From Eriocheir sinensis (Eukaryota; Arthropoda; Malacostraca; Decapoda; Varunidae): a stretch of 64,000 nucleotides of DNA. The stretch is taken from contig NC_066516.1 of NCBI RefSeq assembly GCF_024679095.1, positions 21,201,535-21,265,534 on the forward strand. Direction: 5' to 3'. The notes under the pieces are model-generated. The model had not been told where the DNA came from. It did not search any database and was given only the letters and a program-made list of their open reading frames with translations. Positions 21,928-32,215 of this stretch are shown here, one piece after another. Made by a program: the position numbers and the translations under genes. Each line of letters starts with the position of its first letter. Within the stretch, counting starts at the first letter, position 1.

Positions 21928-23064
21928 ATGAAGGTCTTTGCAGTTTGGACGATGTTCATGGTCCTGGGGTATCTGGCTGCCAGCAGCCTCTCGCTGGCCG
22001 GCGGCGCGGGCTCTACGGGGCTCCTGAAGGACGGGGCAGGCTTCGCTAGCCTGGAGAACGCCGCTAAGGATCCTTGGCGGAAACATGACGTTATAAAGAA
22101 CGAAGCAACAGTACAAAATAAAAAAAAGAGGCAGCGAAGGAAGGAAAGCAACAACAAAGAACACGTAAATAATATGAAAACAAAAGATGAAAAAGATTAA
22201 TGAAAAATAACAATACCACAGAAGAAAAGCCGAAGGAGGATAAGCCAGCAACTCTTCTTGTTCCGAAGGTAGGGGCGGATGACCAAGGTAAAAATGAAAC
22301 AAACTACATTTAGTGCCTCAGGAAAGAGCGACGAACCTCAGAAAGTAGAACGAACAGAGGTAACAAAGGAGATTCTGCCAGGCAATAAAACGAATCAAAT
22401 ATTTGTAACAGAGAAAGAAGAAAAATTACCTTTTGAGGAAACCATTAGGGAAACATGTGTGGAGAGTAAGAATGATACGGATAAGAGCGATGGACGTCAG
22501 ATAGTAGAACGAACAGAGAAAACCATTGAGATTCTTCCCGGCAATAAAACGAATGAAATGTTAGTAACAGAAAAAGAAGAAAAACTACCGTCACATGAAA
22601 CCATTAAGAAAACATCTGTGGAGAGTAGGAACGTTACAGAAAATGGCGATAGACCTCTGGTAGTAGAACGAACAGAGAAAACAAAGGAGATTCTGCCCGG
22701 CAATGAAACGAATGAAGTTGTAGTAACAGAGAAGGAAGAAAAACTACCTTCACGAGAAACCATTAAGGAGACAAAAGTGGAGAGTAAAAACGTTACAGAA
22801 AATGACGATGGCCCTCTGGTAGTAGAACGAACAGAGAAAACAAAGGAGATTCTGCCCGGCAATGAAACGAATGAAGTTCTAGTAACAGAGAAGGAAGAAA
22901 AACTACCTTCACGGGAAACTGGTGTGACGCCACCGAAGGTTGTCAAAAAGATTAGGAGAAGGAAAGTTTGTAGGTGTGACTCGTTAAGGACCATTTTGGT
23001 GGTACCAGAAAAATTAATTGAAAGAATCGCTGCTGTTGTATTGAAGGAAATGACAACAGAGTAG
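21928..23064 (+). CDS. Secreted repeat glycoprotein, copy 2, full-length
   Basis: Paralogue of the 20,287 gene, family unknown. Residues 1-22 are a signal peptide (MKVFAVWTMFMVLGYLAASS). The mature start differs from copy 1 at 11 positions beyond two in the signal, while RQRR at 68-71 and everything after it to codon 91 are identical. Frame A ends at TAA 22,198-22,200. The distal frame reaches a stop at 23,062-23,064. A 2-bp deletion near 22,300 would break frame B if read from its ATG, but it lies inside the candidate intron 22,165-22,341 (177 bp), which keeps frame in this copy as 179 bp does in copy 1. The spliced product would be about 319 residues: head, furin-type site, about four 53-residue repeats rich in N-K/E/V-T sequons and Lys/Glu, then a unique tail with RRRKVCRCDSLRTILVVPEK. 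No membrane segment beyond the signal is seen. A secreted, processed, glycosylated product is inferred. Confidence 0.6.
22165..22341 (+). other. Candidate intron, copy 2
   Basis: The donor and acceptor match those of copy 1. The 2-bp length difference is exactly compensated by the frame relation of the flanking frames, which supports either a true intron or a shared fixed frame relation. Confidence 0.35.
22340..22920 (+). repeat. 159-bp (53-residue) coding tandem repeat
   Basis: About three and a half units, each with an ETIKETxVES start, an N-V-T or N-D-T sequon, VERTEKTKEILPGNETNE and VTEKEEKLPSR. The last two units are most alike and the first is most diverged. Confidence 0.9.
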
Positions 23065-23099
23065 TGATAATGTGTTGCTGTTTCTCTTATCAATTTCGT

Positions 23100-23250
23100 T
23101 AAAAAAAAAAAATATTGAAGAAGTTGGGAGGCCGTGAACCATTCAAATATGTCACTTATGAACACGGTGATTGCGGCTCCGGTTTAGATTCGAGAGAGCT
23201 ATGTTTCTTTTATGAGTGTACACACACAATGCCGGTTTGTCTCCGGCCTT
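23100..23250. other. 3' flank of gene copy 2
   Basis: A 13-base A run at 23,100-23,112 lies 36 bp after the stop. No AATAAA precedes it, so it is more likely genomic than a retrocopy tail. Confidence 0.4.
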
Positions 23251-23592
23251 GAGTATTACATCATTTAGTGGCGTCCTTAGCTAACAGTTTACCACAGTTT
23301 ACCTTCCGCAGGTTTCCCAGTGAGCACTGAGGCTACGCGCAGCTATAGCGTAGAGCCCAACTTTACCTCTGACCTATATAGTTACCGCAGCACCCAGATT
23401 CAAGGACATGTATAAAATTTCAGCCTGTCTCCATGCACGCTTTGTTCACGCCTAGTTGGTGCCACATCAATTGTTAAAGAGCCGAGCCATTTTTTTAAGG
23501 TAAGATATACACGATGCCAGTCTATCTATTTTCATGTATTAATCCAGACCCTGGTAACGTAGCATCCAGTGTAAAATAGCCATTTTCTAATA

Positions 23593-23685
<93 letters not shown>

Positions 23686-24140
23686 ATGTCAGTCTATTTC
23701 CATGTATTGGTCCGGACCCAGCTAACGCGGCATCCAATTTCAAAGAGCCATTTTTTCAAAGATAATATATACGTAATTCCAGTCTGTCTCCATGTACTAG
23801 ACCACACTCAGTTAATTTCTGCACCTGCGTTACGTTTAGGAGAGCCAGATTTAAAGGAAGACCTGCATACATAACGTCGGTCTGCCTCAGTTCAGTAAAC
23901 CGCCACAAATGTAAAACAAGTATATAAACGGGCATCGTATTGTTCCACGCCCAGTTAACGTCGCCTCCAGCTCCAAAGAGTCACAATTTTTAGGTAATAT
24001 AAATCTACACGTAAGGCAATTTTGTCTCCTTGTATAAATTCACGCCCAGTCAATACCCCCGTCCGGATTCCGTTTACATGCGCCAAGCTATAAAAGAATA
24101 CTTATACATTCATAACCCTGGCCTACTTCAGTTCAATAAT
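23250..24140. repeat. Degenerate satellite, about 80-100 bp period
   Basis: Recurrent pieces CCAGTCTATCTCCATGTATT, CCCAGTTAACG and CCAAAGAGCCATTTTTT occur from 23,380 to 24,060, with the AATATATA end of one unit expanded into (AT)n at 23,596-23,679. Units are strongly diverged. Confidence 0.7.
23596..23679. repeat. (AT)n microsatellite
   Basis: About 42 AT units, apparently grown from the TAATATATAC segment of the surrounding satellite. Confidence 0.98.
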
Positions 24141-24600
24141 CTACCACAAATGTAAGCCACGAGTAAGCGCGTCTCCCCACTCTGTCCCCGTTCATTAATA
24201 TATGCGCCGAGAAGCTCTGACAGGCGTCCCCGAATGGTGAACGAACCTCTTCTGTTGCTGCTGCTGTGTACCGAAACGCCACATTATTCACGAGGTCAGG
24301 CGGGGGAATGGGTTTAGTCTTTTGTGCGGGAAAGGAGAGAGAAATAGAGAGTGGAGTAAAGAGAGAGGGAGAGAGTAAGAAATGAGGATTCCATGGGTCA
24401 AGCACTACGAAGCACCACGAAACGCTACGATTTGCTACCATTATCCTCAGATTTGAATCCAATAGGTTACGGTAAGATACGATTTGATCAGGATCACCTA
24501 CCCGCGCGCTCACCAGCTGACCTCCCTGCCACCTTCGCCTCGCCCTCTCTGCCGCTCCCCCCTTCACGCCTCAGCACCCCAGTACGACCCAGTGTAGCAT
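24140..24600. other. Unique sequence, no gene recognised
   Basis: Complex sequence immediately upstream of the LINE fragment. Overlapping frames on both strands lack domains. Confidence 0.4.
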
Positions 24601-24604
24601 TTTG

Positions 24605-25145
24605 AGTGTAGGTAGGAATAACCCCTCACACAATTACTCCTTAAATGACACTCCTCTAAGCAAGTCTGGGCGTGAGAGAAACTTAGGAGTCCTAGTGAGC
24701 GCTGACCTCCGTCCTAGGGCTCAATGCATTCAGGCTAAAAATCGGGCCAACAGAGTACTGGGTTTCATCTCAAGGAGCGTAAGCAATAGGAGCGCTGAAG
24801 TCATCCTCAAACTTTACTTAGCACTAGTTAGACCTCATCTCGATTATGCAGTTCAGTTCTGGTCCTCCTACTTTAGAATGGATATCAAGATGTTAGAATC
24901 TGCACAGAGGACAGACAAATTCAAATTCAACAAAGACATAGGCAAGAATTGGTTCACCAGTAGAGTGGTGGACGAATGGAACAGGCTTGGGAGCTATGTT
25001 GTGGGTGCCAATACCATAGATACATTCAAGAAGAAGTTAGATAAAGCCATGGGTGGTGAGGTAAGGTGGGGTTGAGTGTACAGGAGCTGCCATGTATAGG
25101 CCAACCGTCCTCTTGCAGACTCCTTACGTTCTTATGTTCTTATGC
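24605..25145 (+). mobile_element. 5'-truncated non-LTR retrotransposon (CR1-like) with RT C-terminus
   Basis: The frame 24,608-25,075 reads NNPSHNYSLNDTPLSKSGRE, then LGVLVSADLRPRAQCI, NRVLGFISRSVSNRS and LYLALVRPHLDYAVQFWSSY, the end of the reverse transcriptase region of CR1/jockey-type LINEs. After ESAQR it jumps to TDKFKFNKDIGKNWFTSRVV and DEWNRL, which in related elements lies some 80 residues further on. The jump is therefore an in-frame internal deletion. After the TGA a short 3' UTR (GGAGCTGCC, CCTCTTGCAGACTCCTTACG) ends in two GTTCTTAT units, a typical LINE microsatellite tail. It has no start and no endonuclease, so it is a dead copy. Confidence 0.85.
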
Positions 25146-25149
25146 TAAC

Positions 25150-25860
25150 TCACCCTTCTGTATCCTACCACTACCACTACCATCTCCACTTCCACCACCA
25201 CTTCCGCATTCGTTCTCTCATCACTATCCCTCACCTGTTGCATAGACACTAACATCACTGCCATCATACCTAGACCATCATAAGTTACCCTATCTATACC
25301 TTATCACCACCACACTACCACCACCATCACTATCATCACCATAATCACCACCACCACTACCTTTCAATGAACCCCATCTTTACTATCTTTACCGTCTATC
25401 CTCATCAACACCACGACATGACATCAGCCTTCTCTACTTGTCCCCTCACTGTCACTCTTCACTTTCAATCTTCACAAACACCTTCTATTTACTACCATCA
25501 GTTCATAACCTCGCCACCCGCATCGTCACATTCCATCTCTTAATCCCACCACGGTTACAAATAGAAAAGCTTGTAATATCACCTTTCCCCTGCCCCCCCC
25601 TCCCCCCCGCCGTTGCTGCACAGGTATGCTTCACCCCTTCACCGCTAACTCTATGGTCACGACAAGTAAGCAGCACACGCACCTCACGACGAACACTTGC
25701 GTCACAAAACAAACAATACATTCTCACCACTGCAGCGATAACTCCACAGCCCCTTCCTTCCCCCTTTCGCAGTGACAGCCACCACCACCACCACCACCAC
25801 TACCACAGCTTTCACCAAAACAAAAACCCCACATAGGGAAAAAAAATATATATACTCTCC
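25150..25860. other. CAC-rich intergenic DNA
   Basis: Imperfect CACCACTAC repeats at 25,160-25,380 and a (CCA) block at 25,775-25,800. No gene is supported. Confidence 0.65.
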
Positions 25861-25892
25861 CAAGTTCTTAAAAGTCTACGCTCAGGTCAACC

Positions 25893-26049
25893 CCGATTTA
25901 ACATCACGGTAGTACAGCCTCCCCCCATCCCCCTCCCCCCCCGCGGTAGTGTTATTGTGGCCCCGAAAGTGAATCAGCTTGCTTTGAAAAATTAATATAG
26001 AGGACATCGAATCAGTTACCTCATGAGATAAATTCAATGCTGATATCAT

Positions 26050-26138
<89 letters not shown>
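25893..26138 (+). repeat. Unit tail segment, copy 2 (matches 20,949-21,154)
   Basis: Same CGATTTAACATCACGGTAGT-to-(GT)(GA) block as behind gene copy 1, with longer GT (26,053-26,084) and GA (26,085-26,138) arrays. It lies 3,305 bp beyond the point where copy 1 stops matching copy 2. Confidence 0.92.
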
Positions 26139-26139
<1 letters not shown>

Positions 26140-26392
26140 AATGCTTAGCAACAATGTAACTTCTGCAAATAAGAGAGGGAGAGCTGAATTTAAATCGAAT
26201 CATAAAACTTTGAGGAATTCAATGAAAAACATGGAAATCAATATGCCCGAACGATTTTTATAGGAGAAACAAACAGGCAGAAAACGCCCTAAAGAAATCG
26301 AATACATTAGAAGAGTCTAGGAGGAAAGTGTGTGTAAAAAAATGCCTTCTCATTGACGTCACGACCCCAAGCGGCCTCGTGGGCGGGTAGCG

Positions 26393-26395
<3 letters not shown>

Positions 26396-26474
<79 letters not shown>
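26396..26474. repeat. (CA)n microsatellite
   Basis: About 39 pure CA units. Confidence 0.98.
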
Positions 26475-26477
<3 letters not shown>

Positions 26478-26562
26478 CCCGCCGCCAGTGTGTCGTCAGT
26501 GCCGGCAGGAAAAAAAGCAAATGTCGGGCAAACGTTCTGTTCATTCCGGAAGTGCCGTCAGC

Positions 26563-26563
<1 letters not shown>

Positions 26564-26603
<40 letters not shown>

Positions 26604-26792
26604 TTTCGTTTGTCTGCTGGTCTGTCTGTATGTCTGTTTATCTCTGTTTGTCTGTCTGAACGTATATAGTATACTTATGTCTACGTCTGTCTCTCTGTCT
26701 GTCTGTCTGTTCTGTATGCCGTTCCCGCAACCCAAGTTTAAAGACCACCTACTCTCACTGTTGATATGTTCCTGTTTGTTTGCTTGTTTGTT

Positions 26793-26862
<70 letters not shown>
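26564..26862. repeat. (GT)n arrays with TGTCTG region between
   Basis: (GT) at 26,564-26,594 and 26,799-26,862, with TCTGTCTG-rich sequence between them. Confidence 0.92.
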
Positions 26863-26866
<4 letters not shown>

Positions 26867-27094
26867 AGTATGCATATTTCCTTAACTGTAACGCAGCTGC
26901 CCAACTAACAGTGTCCTAATATTCCGCCCTCTCAGCCCCGCCCATTTAGTCCTGCCTTCTCTTACTCCCGTCCCCCCCCCCCCCACACCCCTCCGAGGCT
27001 CCGCGACCGCTGTAAGGGGACGACGTGGAGAGCGACCCGACCCACCTCTCAAGTTGCTCCCGTTTTGACCAGACCCAGACACAAGCAGATGGTT

Positions 27095-27530
27095 CTCGCG
27101 TCCTGCAAGTCCGCCTGCCTGTCTGTCTCAATGTCTGTGTGTCTGCGGCGCGCTTGCTTGTTTGCTCGTTAATCTGCCTGTTTGCCTATTTGTCTGCTAT
27201 CTAGTCTGTCTGCCTGCCTGAATGTTCGTCTGTTTTGTCTCTTTTTCCGTGTCTTTTTGTTTGTTTGTCTTCATCCATGTCTGTCTAATTGTCTGTTTTT
27301 TTCTTGTTCTCTGTCTGTCTAGTTGCCTGTCCGTCTGTCTTTCTTTCTGCATGCCTAGATGTCTGTCTTCCTCTCTGCCTATCTTGTTGTTCGTCTGTCT
27401 GTATTTCTCATCGTCTGTGTAGTTGTCCGCCTTCCTTTCTCTCTGCATGCCTTGGTGTCTGTCTCTCTTTGTTTGTCTTCCTCTCTGCCTTACTAATTGT
27501 CTGCCTGCGTCTTCTTGCCTTCCTGCCTCC
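27095..27530. repeat. TGTCTGTC-rich region
   Basis: Irregular TGCCTGTCTGTCT and GTTTGTTTGTC motifs. Cys/Leu/Ser-rich frames are repeat translations. Confidence 0.75.
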
Positions 27531-28055
27531 TAAAGTGGGTGTGTGTATTGATGTCATCGGCGGTATATAGTTTGTCCTTAACCACGTGACCACCTATGAC
27601 GCACCGACGCTTCACCTGTTTCTACCTAGCATCGGAGTCTCAGCCTTGACAGTCACATTGACGTAAGATTCCCGAGAGGACACGCCTCGCTTCGGATGCA
27701 GGGACACGTGTCACGCTCCCACAAGACCCTCACGTCGGGTCCTCAGCAGCTGTTTTGTTGGGTCCCCGGTGCAGTGCGAGGCGCTGGAAAATATCGTTAG
27801 GTCGAGGTTTTATTCGCTTCATGTTTTCTTTCATGGCGTATCTTGCCCCTGCGCGGTAGGAGATTTAACTAGGGAAAGGAAAGGGGGAACCAAGTGAGAA
27901 AGAAACGGAGAAAGAAAGGGAAAAGGAAGGGATAAGCAAGGGAGGCGTAAAAGAAGATAAGGGACAAGGAAAGGGTAGAAGGAAAAGCTGGTAAAGAGTG
28001 AAAGAAAACGGGAACGCAATACAGAAGAAATGGGAGATAGTAAAGTTTGAGAGAA
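27530..28055. other. Unique then purine-rich sequence
   Basis: 27,540-27,850 is complex but shows no gene. 27,860-28,055 is A/G-rich. Confidence 0.45.

Positions 28056-28058
<3 letters not shown>

Positions 28059-28126
<68 letters not shown>
28059..28126. repeat. (GA)n microsatellite
   Basis: About 33 GA units. Confidence 0.98.
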
Positions 28127-28129
<3 letters not shown>

Positions 28130-28556
28130 TACAACTCAGCAGACGCAAGGATGGAGGAGGAGGAGGAGGAGAGGAGGGGAGACTAGCGAGATCTGGCGTT
28201 GAGCGGGGCAATGCGGGGCAGTGATCTTGGGGTCGGGGGGAGGGAGAGAGGAGCGAGGGGACGATGGGGGGGCTCACGTGGTCTGGATGAATGGGCGTCT
28301 CAAAGTCTCCGAGCTAATTTCTTTTCCCAGCCATGCCGCGGTGACCCTTCAGGCTGGTGGTGGGCCGGGGAAGGGGAGGGGAGGGGGGGGAGAGAGAGGG
28401 AGAGAGACGGAGAGAAAAAAGAAGCTATCAAAACAGAGATACAAGCGCGCAGGCTGGCATTAGCATGACGAGTGGCCGCGCAGTGAAAGTGTGAGCATTT
28501 TTCCCACCCTGTGTTTGCCCATCCATGCATTCTGTCTTTCCCTGACGCGCTGCCCC

Positions 28557-28562
<6 letters not shown>

Positions 28563-28610
<48 letters not shown>
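28563..28610. repeat. (GA)n microsatellite
   Basis: About 24 GA units. The neighbouring 28,130-28,560 and 28,610-28,990 hold GC-rich then A/G-rich DNA without a gene. Confidence 0.97.
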
Positions 28611-28614
<4 letters not shown>

Positions 28615-29009
28615 TGCAGGCTTTCTCACGAGCACGCATTTCCGGCTTCACACGTTTCCTCACGATTTGACTTGCTTCGTGGTCTTCCTCCTTGCCCCTT
28701 CCCCTGCCCTTCCGCCCCTCTCTCCCCCTCCCCTCCCCCCCCCCCCACACACACAAAAAAAAAAGTAATAATGCGTAGAGAAGCTGAAATAACGCTGCGG
28801 GAAGGAGATGTGGAGCAGAGAAGGGAACAAGAAGTATGGGAAGAAAAGAAGAAAATAACTATGGATGGAGAAGGGGGAAGAATTACAGGTGGAAAAATGA
28901 ATACGATAAAGGAAAACATGAATAAGAGAAGGAAGAAAAATAGATACTGCAGAGGAAAAAAAACGAGAGGGAGAGAAAGAATTAAAGGTAAGAAGGTGAG
29001 AGAAATGAA

Positions 29010-29358
29010 CATAAGAACATAAGAACATAAGAACGCAGGAGTCTGCAAGAGGCCGGTAGGCCTGTACGAGGCAGCTCCTTTGACCCTAAGCTCCCGTGTA
29101 TCTAACCCCACCTAATATCGCTGTCCATGAATTTATCTAATCTATTTTTGAATGTGACAATTGTATTGGCACTCACCACATGACTTATTCCACTCATCCA
29201 CCACCCTGTTAGTAAACCAATTTTTGCCTATGTCCCTGTTGAATCTGAATTTATCCAGTTTAAACCCGTTACTTCGTGTCCTACCCGGTTCTCTTACCAA
29301 CAAAACCTTATGAATGTCTCCCTTATTAAAGCCCTTCATCCATTTATAAACCTCGTAT
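29010..29358 (-). mobile_element. 5'-truncated CR1-like LINE fragment, minus strand
   Basis: Read on the minus strand, KWMKGFNKGDIHKVLLVREP, then FKLDKFRFNRDIGKNWFTNR and VVDEWNK match the 24.6-kb element's C-terminus. A small deletion after DEWNK shifts the frame, and VVSANTIVTFKNRLDKFMD follows in another frame. The 3' UTR (TCTTGCAGACTCCTGCG) ends in three GTTCTTAT units (29,010-29,035 on the plus strand as ATAAGAAC). The element sits inside a GA-rich tract that continues on both sides. Confidence 0.88.
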
Positions 29359-29990
29359 AGATGAAAAAAAGTGGAGAAGAGCAGGAACAAAAAGAGATCA
29401 TGCAGAGAAAGGAACAAGAGAGATGAGAGAGAAAGAAAGAATTATAGGGAAAGAAGTTGAAAGAAATCGAGGTGGAGTAAGTGGAAAAAAAAGTGGAGAA
29501 GAGCAGGAATAAGAGAAGGAGCAAAAAGAGGTCATGCAGAGAAAGGAACAAGAGAGATGAGAGGGAAAGAAGTTGAAAGAAATGGAGGTGGAGAAAGTGA
29601 TTAAACAGAAAGAGAACAGAAATAAGATAATCAACAAAAAACAAATCATGCGTACAGAAGCTGAAATAACGAAGCGTGAAGGACGAAACACAAATAAAAG
29701 AACAGAGATAGGAAGGATTACAAACGATGACAAGGGTCGGTGGAGTAGGTGACAAATGGAGGAAACTGGAATAGAAAAGGAAGAGAGAAAAGAACAAGGA
29801 TAGGGAGAATTAAAAACGAGATAGATAGAGTACGATGAGACGGGGTTGGCGGAGGAAGACTTAGTGACAAATGAGGGGACGAAACGGAAAGAGAAGAAGA
29901 ATTATGGTGTGAACGGTAACTGTGCCTTATGTACCAGGAATAGGAGAGACCAGATGTAGAGAGAGGGTACGTTGGGTGAAAAGAAGGAGG
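29359..29990. repeat. GA-rich tract with imperfect tandem blocks
   Basis: GTGGAGAAGAGCAGGAA and CATGCAGAGAAAGGAACAAG recur at about 29,370-29,420 and 29,490-29,555. AGAAGCTGAAATAACG at 29,655 matches 28,778 on the other side of the LINE. Confidence 0.75.
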
Positions 29991-29994
29991 GGAT

Positions 29995-30205
29995 GAAGAA
30001 GGTACACTGCAAGAAAACGGGGAAAGGGGGGATAAGGAAGGAGGGGATTTAGGAGGTACACTGCAAGAAAAGGGGAAAGGGGGGATAAGGAAGGAGGGGA
30101 TTTAGGAGGTACACTGCAAGAAAAGGGGGAAAGAAGGAGATAAGGAAGGAGGGGAGGAATGAGGTACACTACAAGAAAAGGGGAGAAAGGGGGAGATAAG
30201 GAGGT
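29995..30205. repeat. 54-bp tandem repeat, four units
   Basis: GGTACACTGCAAGAAAAGGG starts at about 30,001, 30,055, 30,108 and 30,163, followed each time by GGGGGATAAGGAAGGAGGGG or a close variant. Confidence 0.93.
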
Positions 30206-30330
30206 GAGTGTGTGATTGGTGATAGGAAAAAGTCCAAGGGTGGTATTTTCAGACGCTTCCATCTCCCATATCAATTTCCATAGTCCAAAAAAGGAGATTC
30301 ATCGGGTTTTTATGAGGTTTTTTCACGTGC

Positions 30331-31060
30331 ATGGTACAGAAGAAGGGTCAGACTACCACCAGGCTCATTAAACTACCCCTGGAAATGCCCATAGTTCATA
30401 ATGCCTTGTTAAATATGTGTTTCTTTAGGTTCACGGTACAGAAGAAGGGTCACACTACAACCAGGTTAATTAAACTACCCTTGGAAATGCCCACAGCTCA
30501 TAATGCCTTGTTAAATATGTGTTTCTTTAGGTTCACGGTACAGAAGAAGGGTCACACTACAACCAGGTTAATTAAACTACCCTTGGAAATGCCCATAGTT
30601 CATAATGCCTTGTTAAATATGTGTTTCTTTAGGTTCACGGTACAGAAGAAGGGTCACACTACCACCAGGCTCATTAAACTACCCCTGGAAATGCCCATAG
30701 CTCATAATGCCTTGTTAAATATGTGTTTCTTTAGGTTCACGGTACAGAAGAAGGGTCACACTACCACCAGGTTCATCAAACTACCCTTGGAAATGCCCAC
30801 AACTTATAATGCCTTGTTAAATATGTGTTTCTTTAGGTTCACGGTACAGAAGAAGGGTCACACTACCACCAGGCTCATTAAACTACCCCTGGAAATGCCC
30901 ATAGCTCATAATGCCTTGTTAAATATGTGTTTCTTTAGGTTCACGGTACAGAAGAAGGGTCACACTACCACCAGGCTCATTAAACTACCCCTGGAAATGC
31001 CCCAAAAGCCTACGAAAGCCTTGTCAAATATATATACTTGTGCGCCGGAAGGTTTGTGAA
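30331..31060 (+). repeat. 102-bp coding-like tandem array, seven units
   Basis: Seven units of exactly 102 bp, a multiple of three, stay open for 242 codons. Each translates to TVQKKGHTTTRLIKLPLEMP followed by a variable triplet (IVH, TAH, IAH, TTY) and NALLNMCFFR. Units begin after GTTTCTTTAG, which resembles an acceptor. Unit differences include silent ones (ACC/ACA, CTC/TTA, CTG/TTG) and replacements in the variable triplet. The last unit runs into the full-length family 3' part (KALSNIYTCAPEGL) and stops. Related solitary copies lie at 1.9 kb and 37.1 kb. A real protein is not excluded, but a transposable-element-derived repeat expanded in tandem is as likely. Confidence 0.85.
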
Positions 31061-31079
31061 TACGGGCCAGATATTACAA

Positions 31080-31557
<478 letters not shown>

Positions 31558-31664
31558 TAATGATGATGATGATGATGGTTAATATATTTTTGCATGGTGC
31601 CGCAATATCATGGCCGAAGAAAGAAAGAAAGAAAGAAACAAAGGAAAAAAGGAAAGAAAAAAAG

Positions 31665-31668
<4 letters not shown>

Positions 31669-31741
<73 letters not shown>
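31669..31741. repeat. (GA)n microsatellite
   Basis: About 36 GA units, preceded by GAAA drift at 31,617-31,665. Confidence 0.98.
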
Positions 31742-31744
<3 letters not shown>

Positions 31745-32172
31745 TAACCCCACTCTCACAGCAGCACTCCGGACACAAAGAGGCACCCCTTCCCGAGCAG
31801 GCCCTGGCACCCCCGCACCCATTTTTGGCATCGTGACCTCCAGGAATGTTGACCCCTTACCCCCAAGCCCCCCCCAGAAAAGAAAGAGAGAGAGAGGGGG
31901 TCACTTCACTCCTTGTTCCCTTCCAGAAACCAGACTCCAAGCAGAATCCTTCCCCCTTCCACCCTTCCCCCTACCCCCCCCCCCCCCCCCATCAAGACAA
32001 GGATATGCTGAGGGAGGAAAGTGAAAACAGATTCGTTGATTTTCTCTTTGGGGGTAAAAGAGCAATGACACTTCTTCCTCTTCCTCCTCCTCCTCCTCCT
32101 CCTCCTGCTGCAGCCTCCTATCTCCTCCAGTTCTGTGCACCCTGTCCTTCTTTACGCACGCGCAGGCAAGTC

Positions 32173-32215
<43 letters not shown>

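Noticed and set aside
23062..23112. Gene copy 2 as a processed retrocopy because of the downstream A run
   Set aside because: Upstream and downstream flanks are duplicated together with the gene, there is no AATAAA, and a candidate intron is still present.
30331..31060. Possible CRISPR array or zinc-finger-type repeat gene
   Set aside because: There are no spacers, and the unit has a single Cys and no metal-binding pattern.
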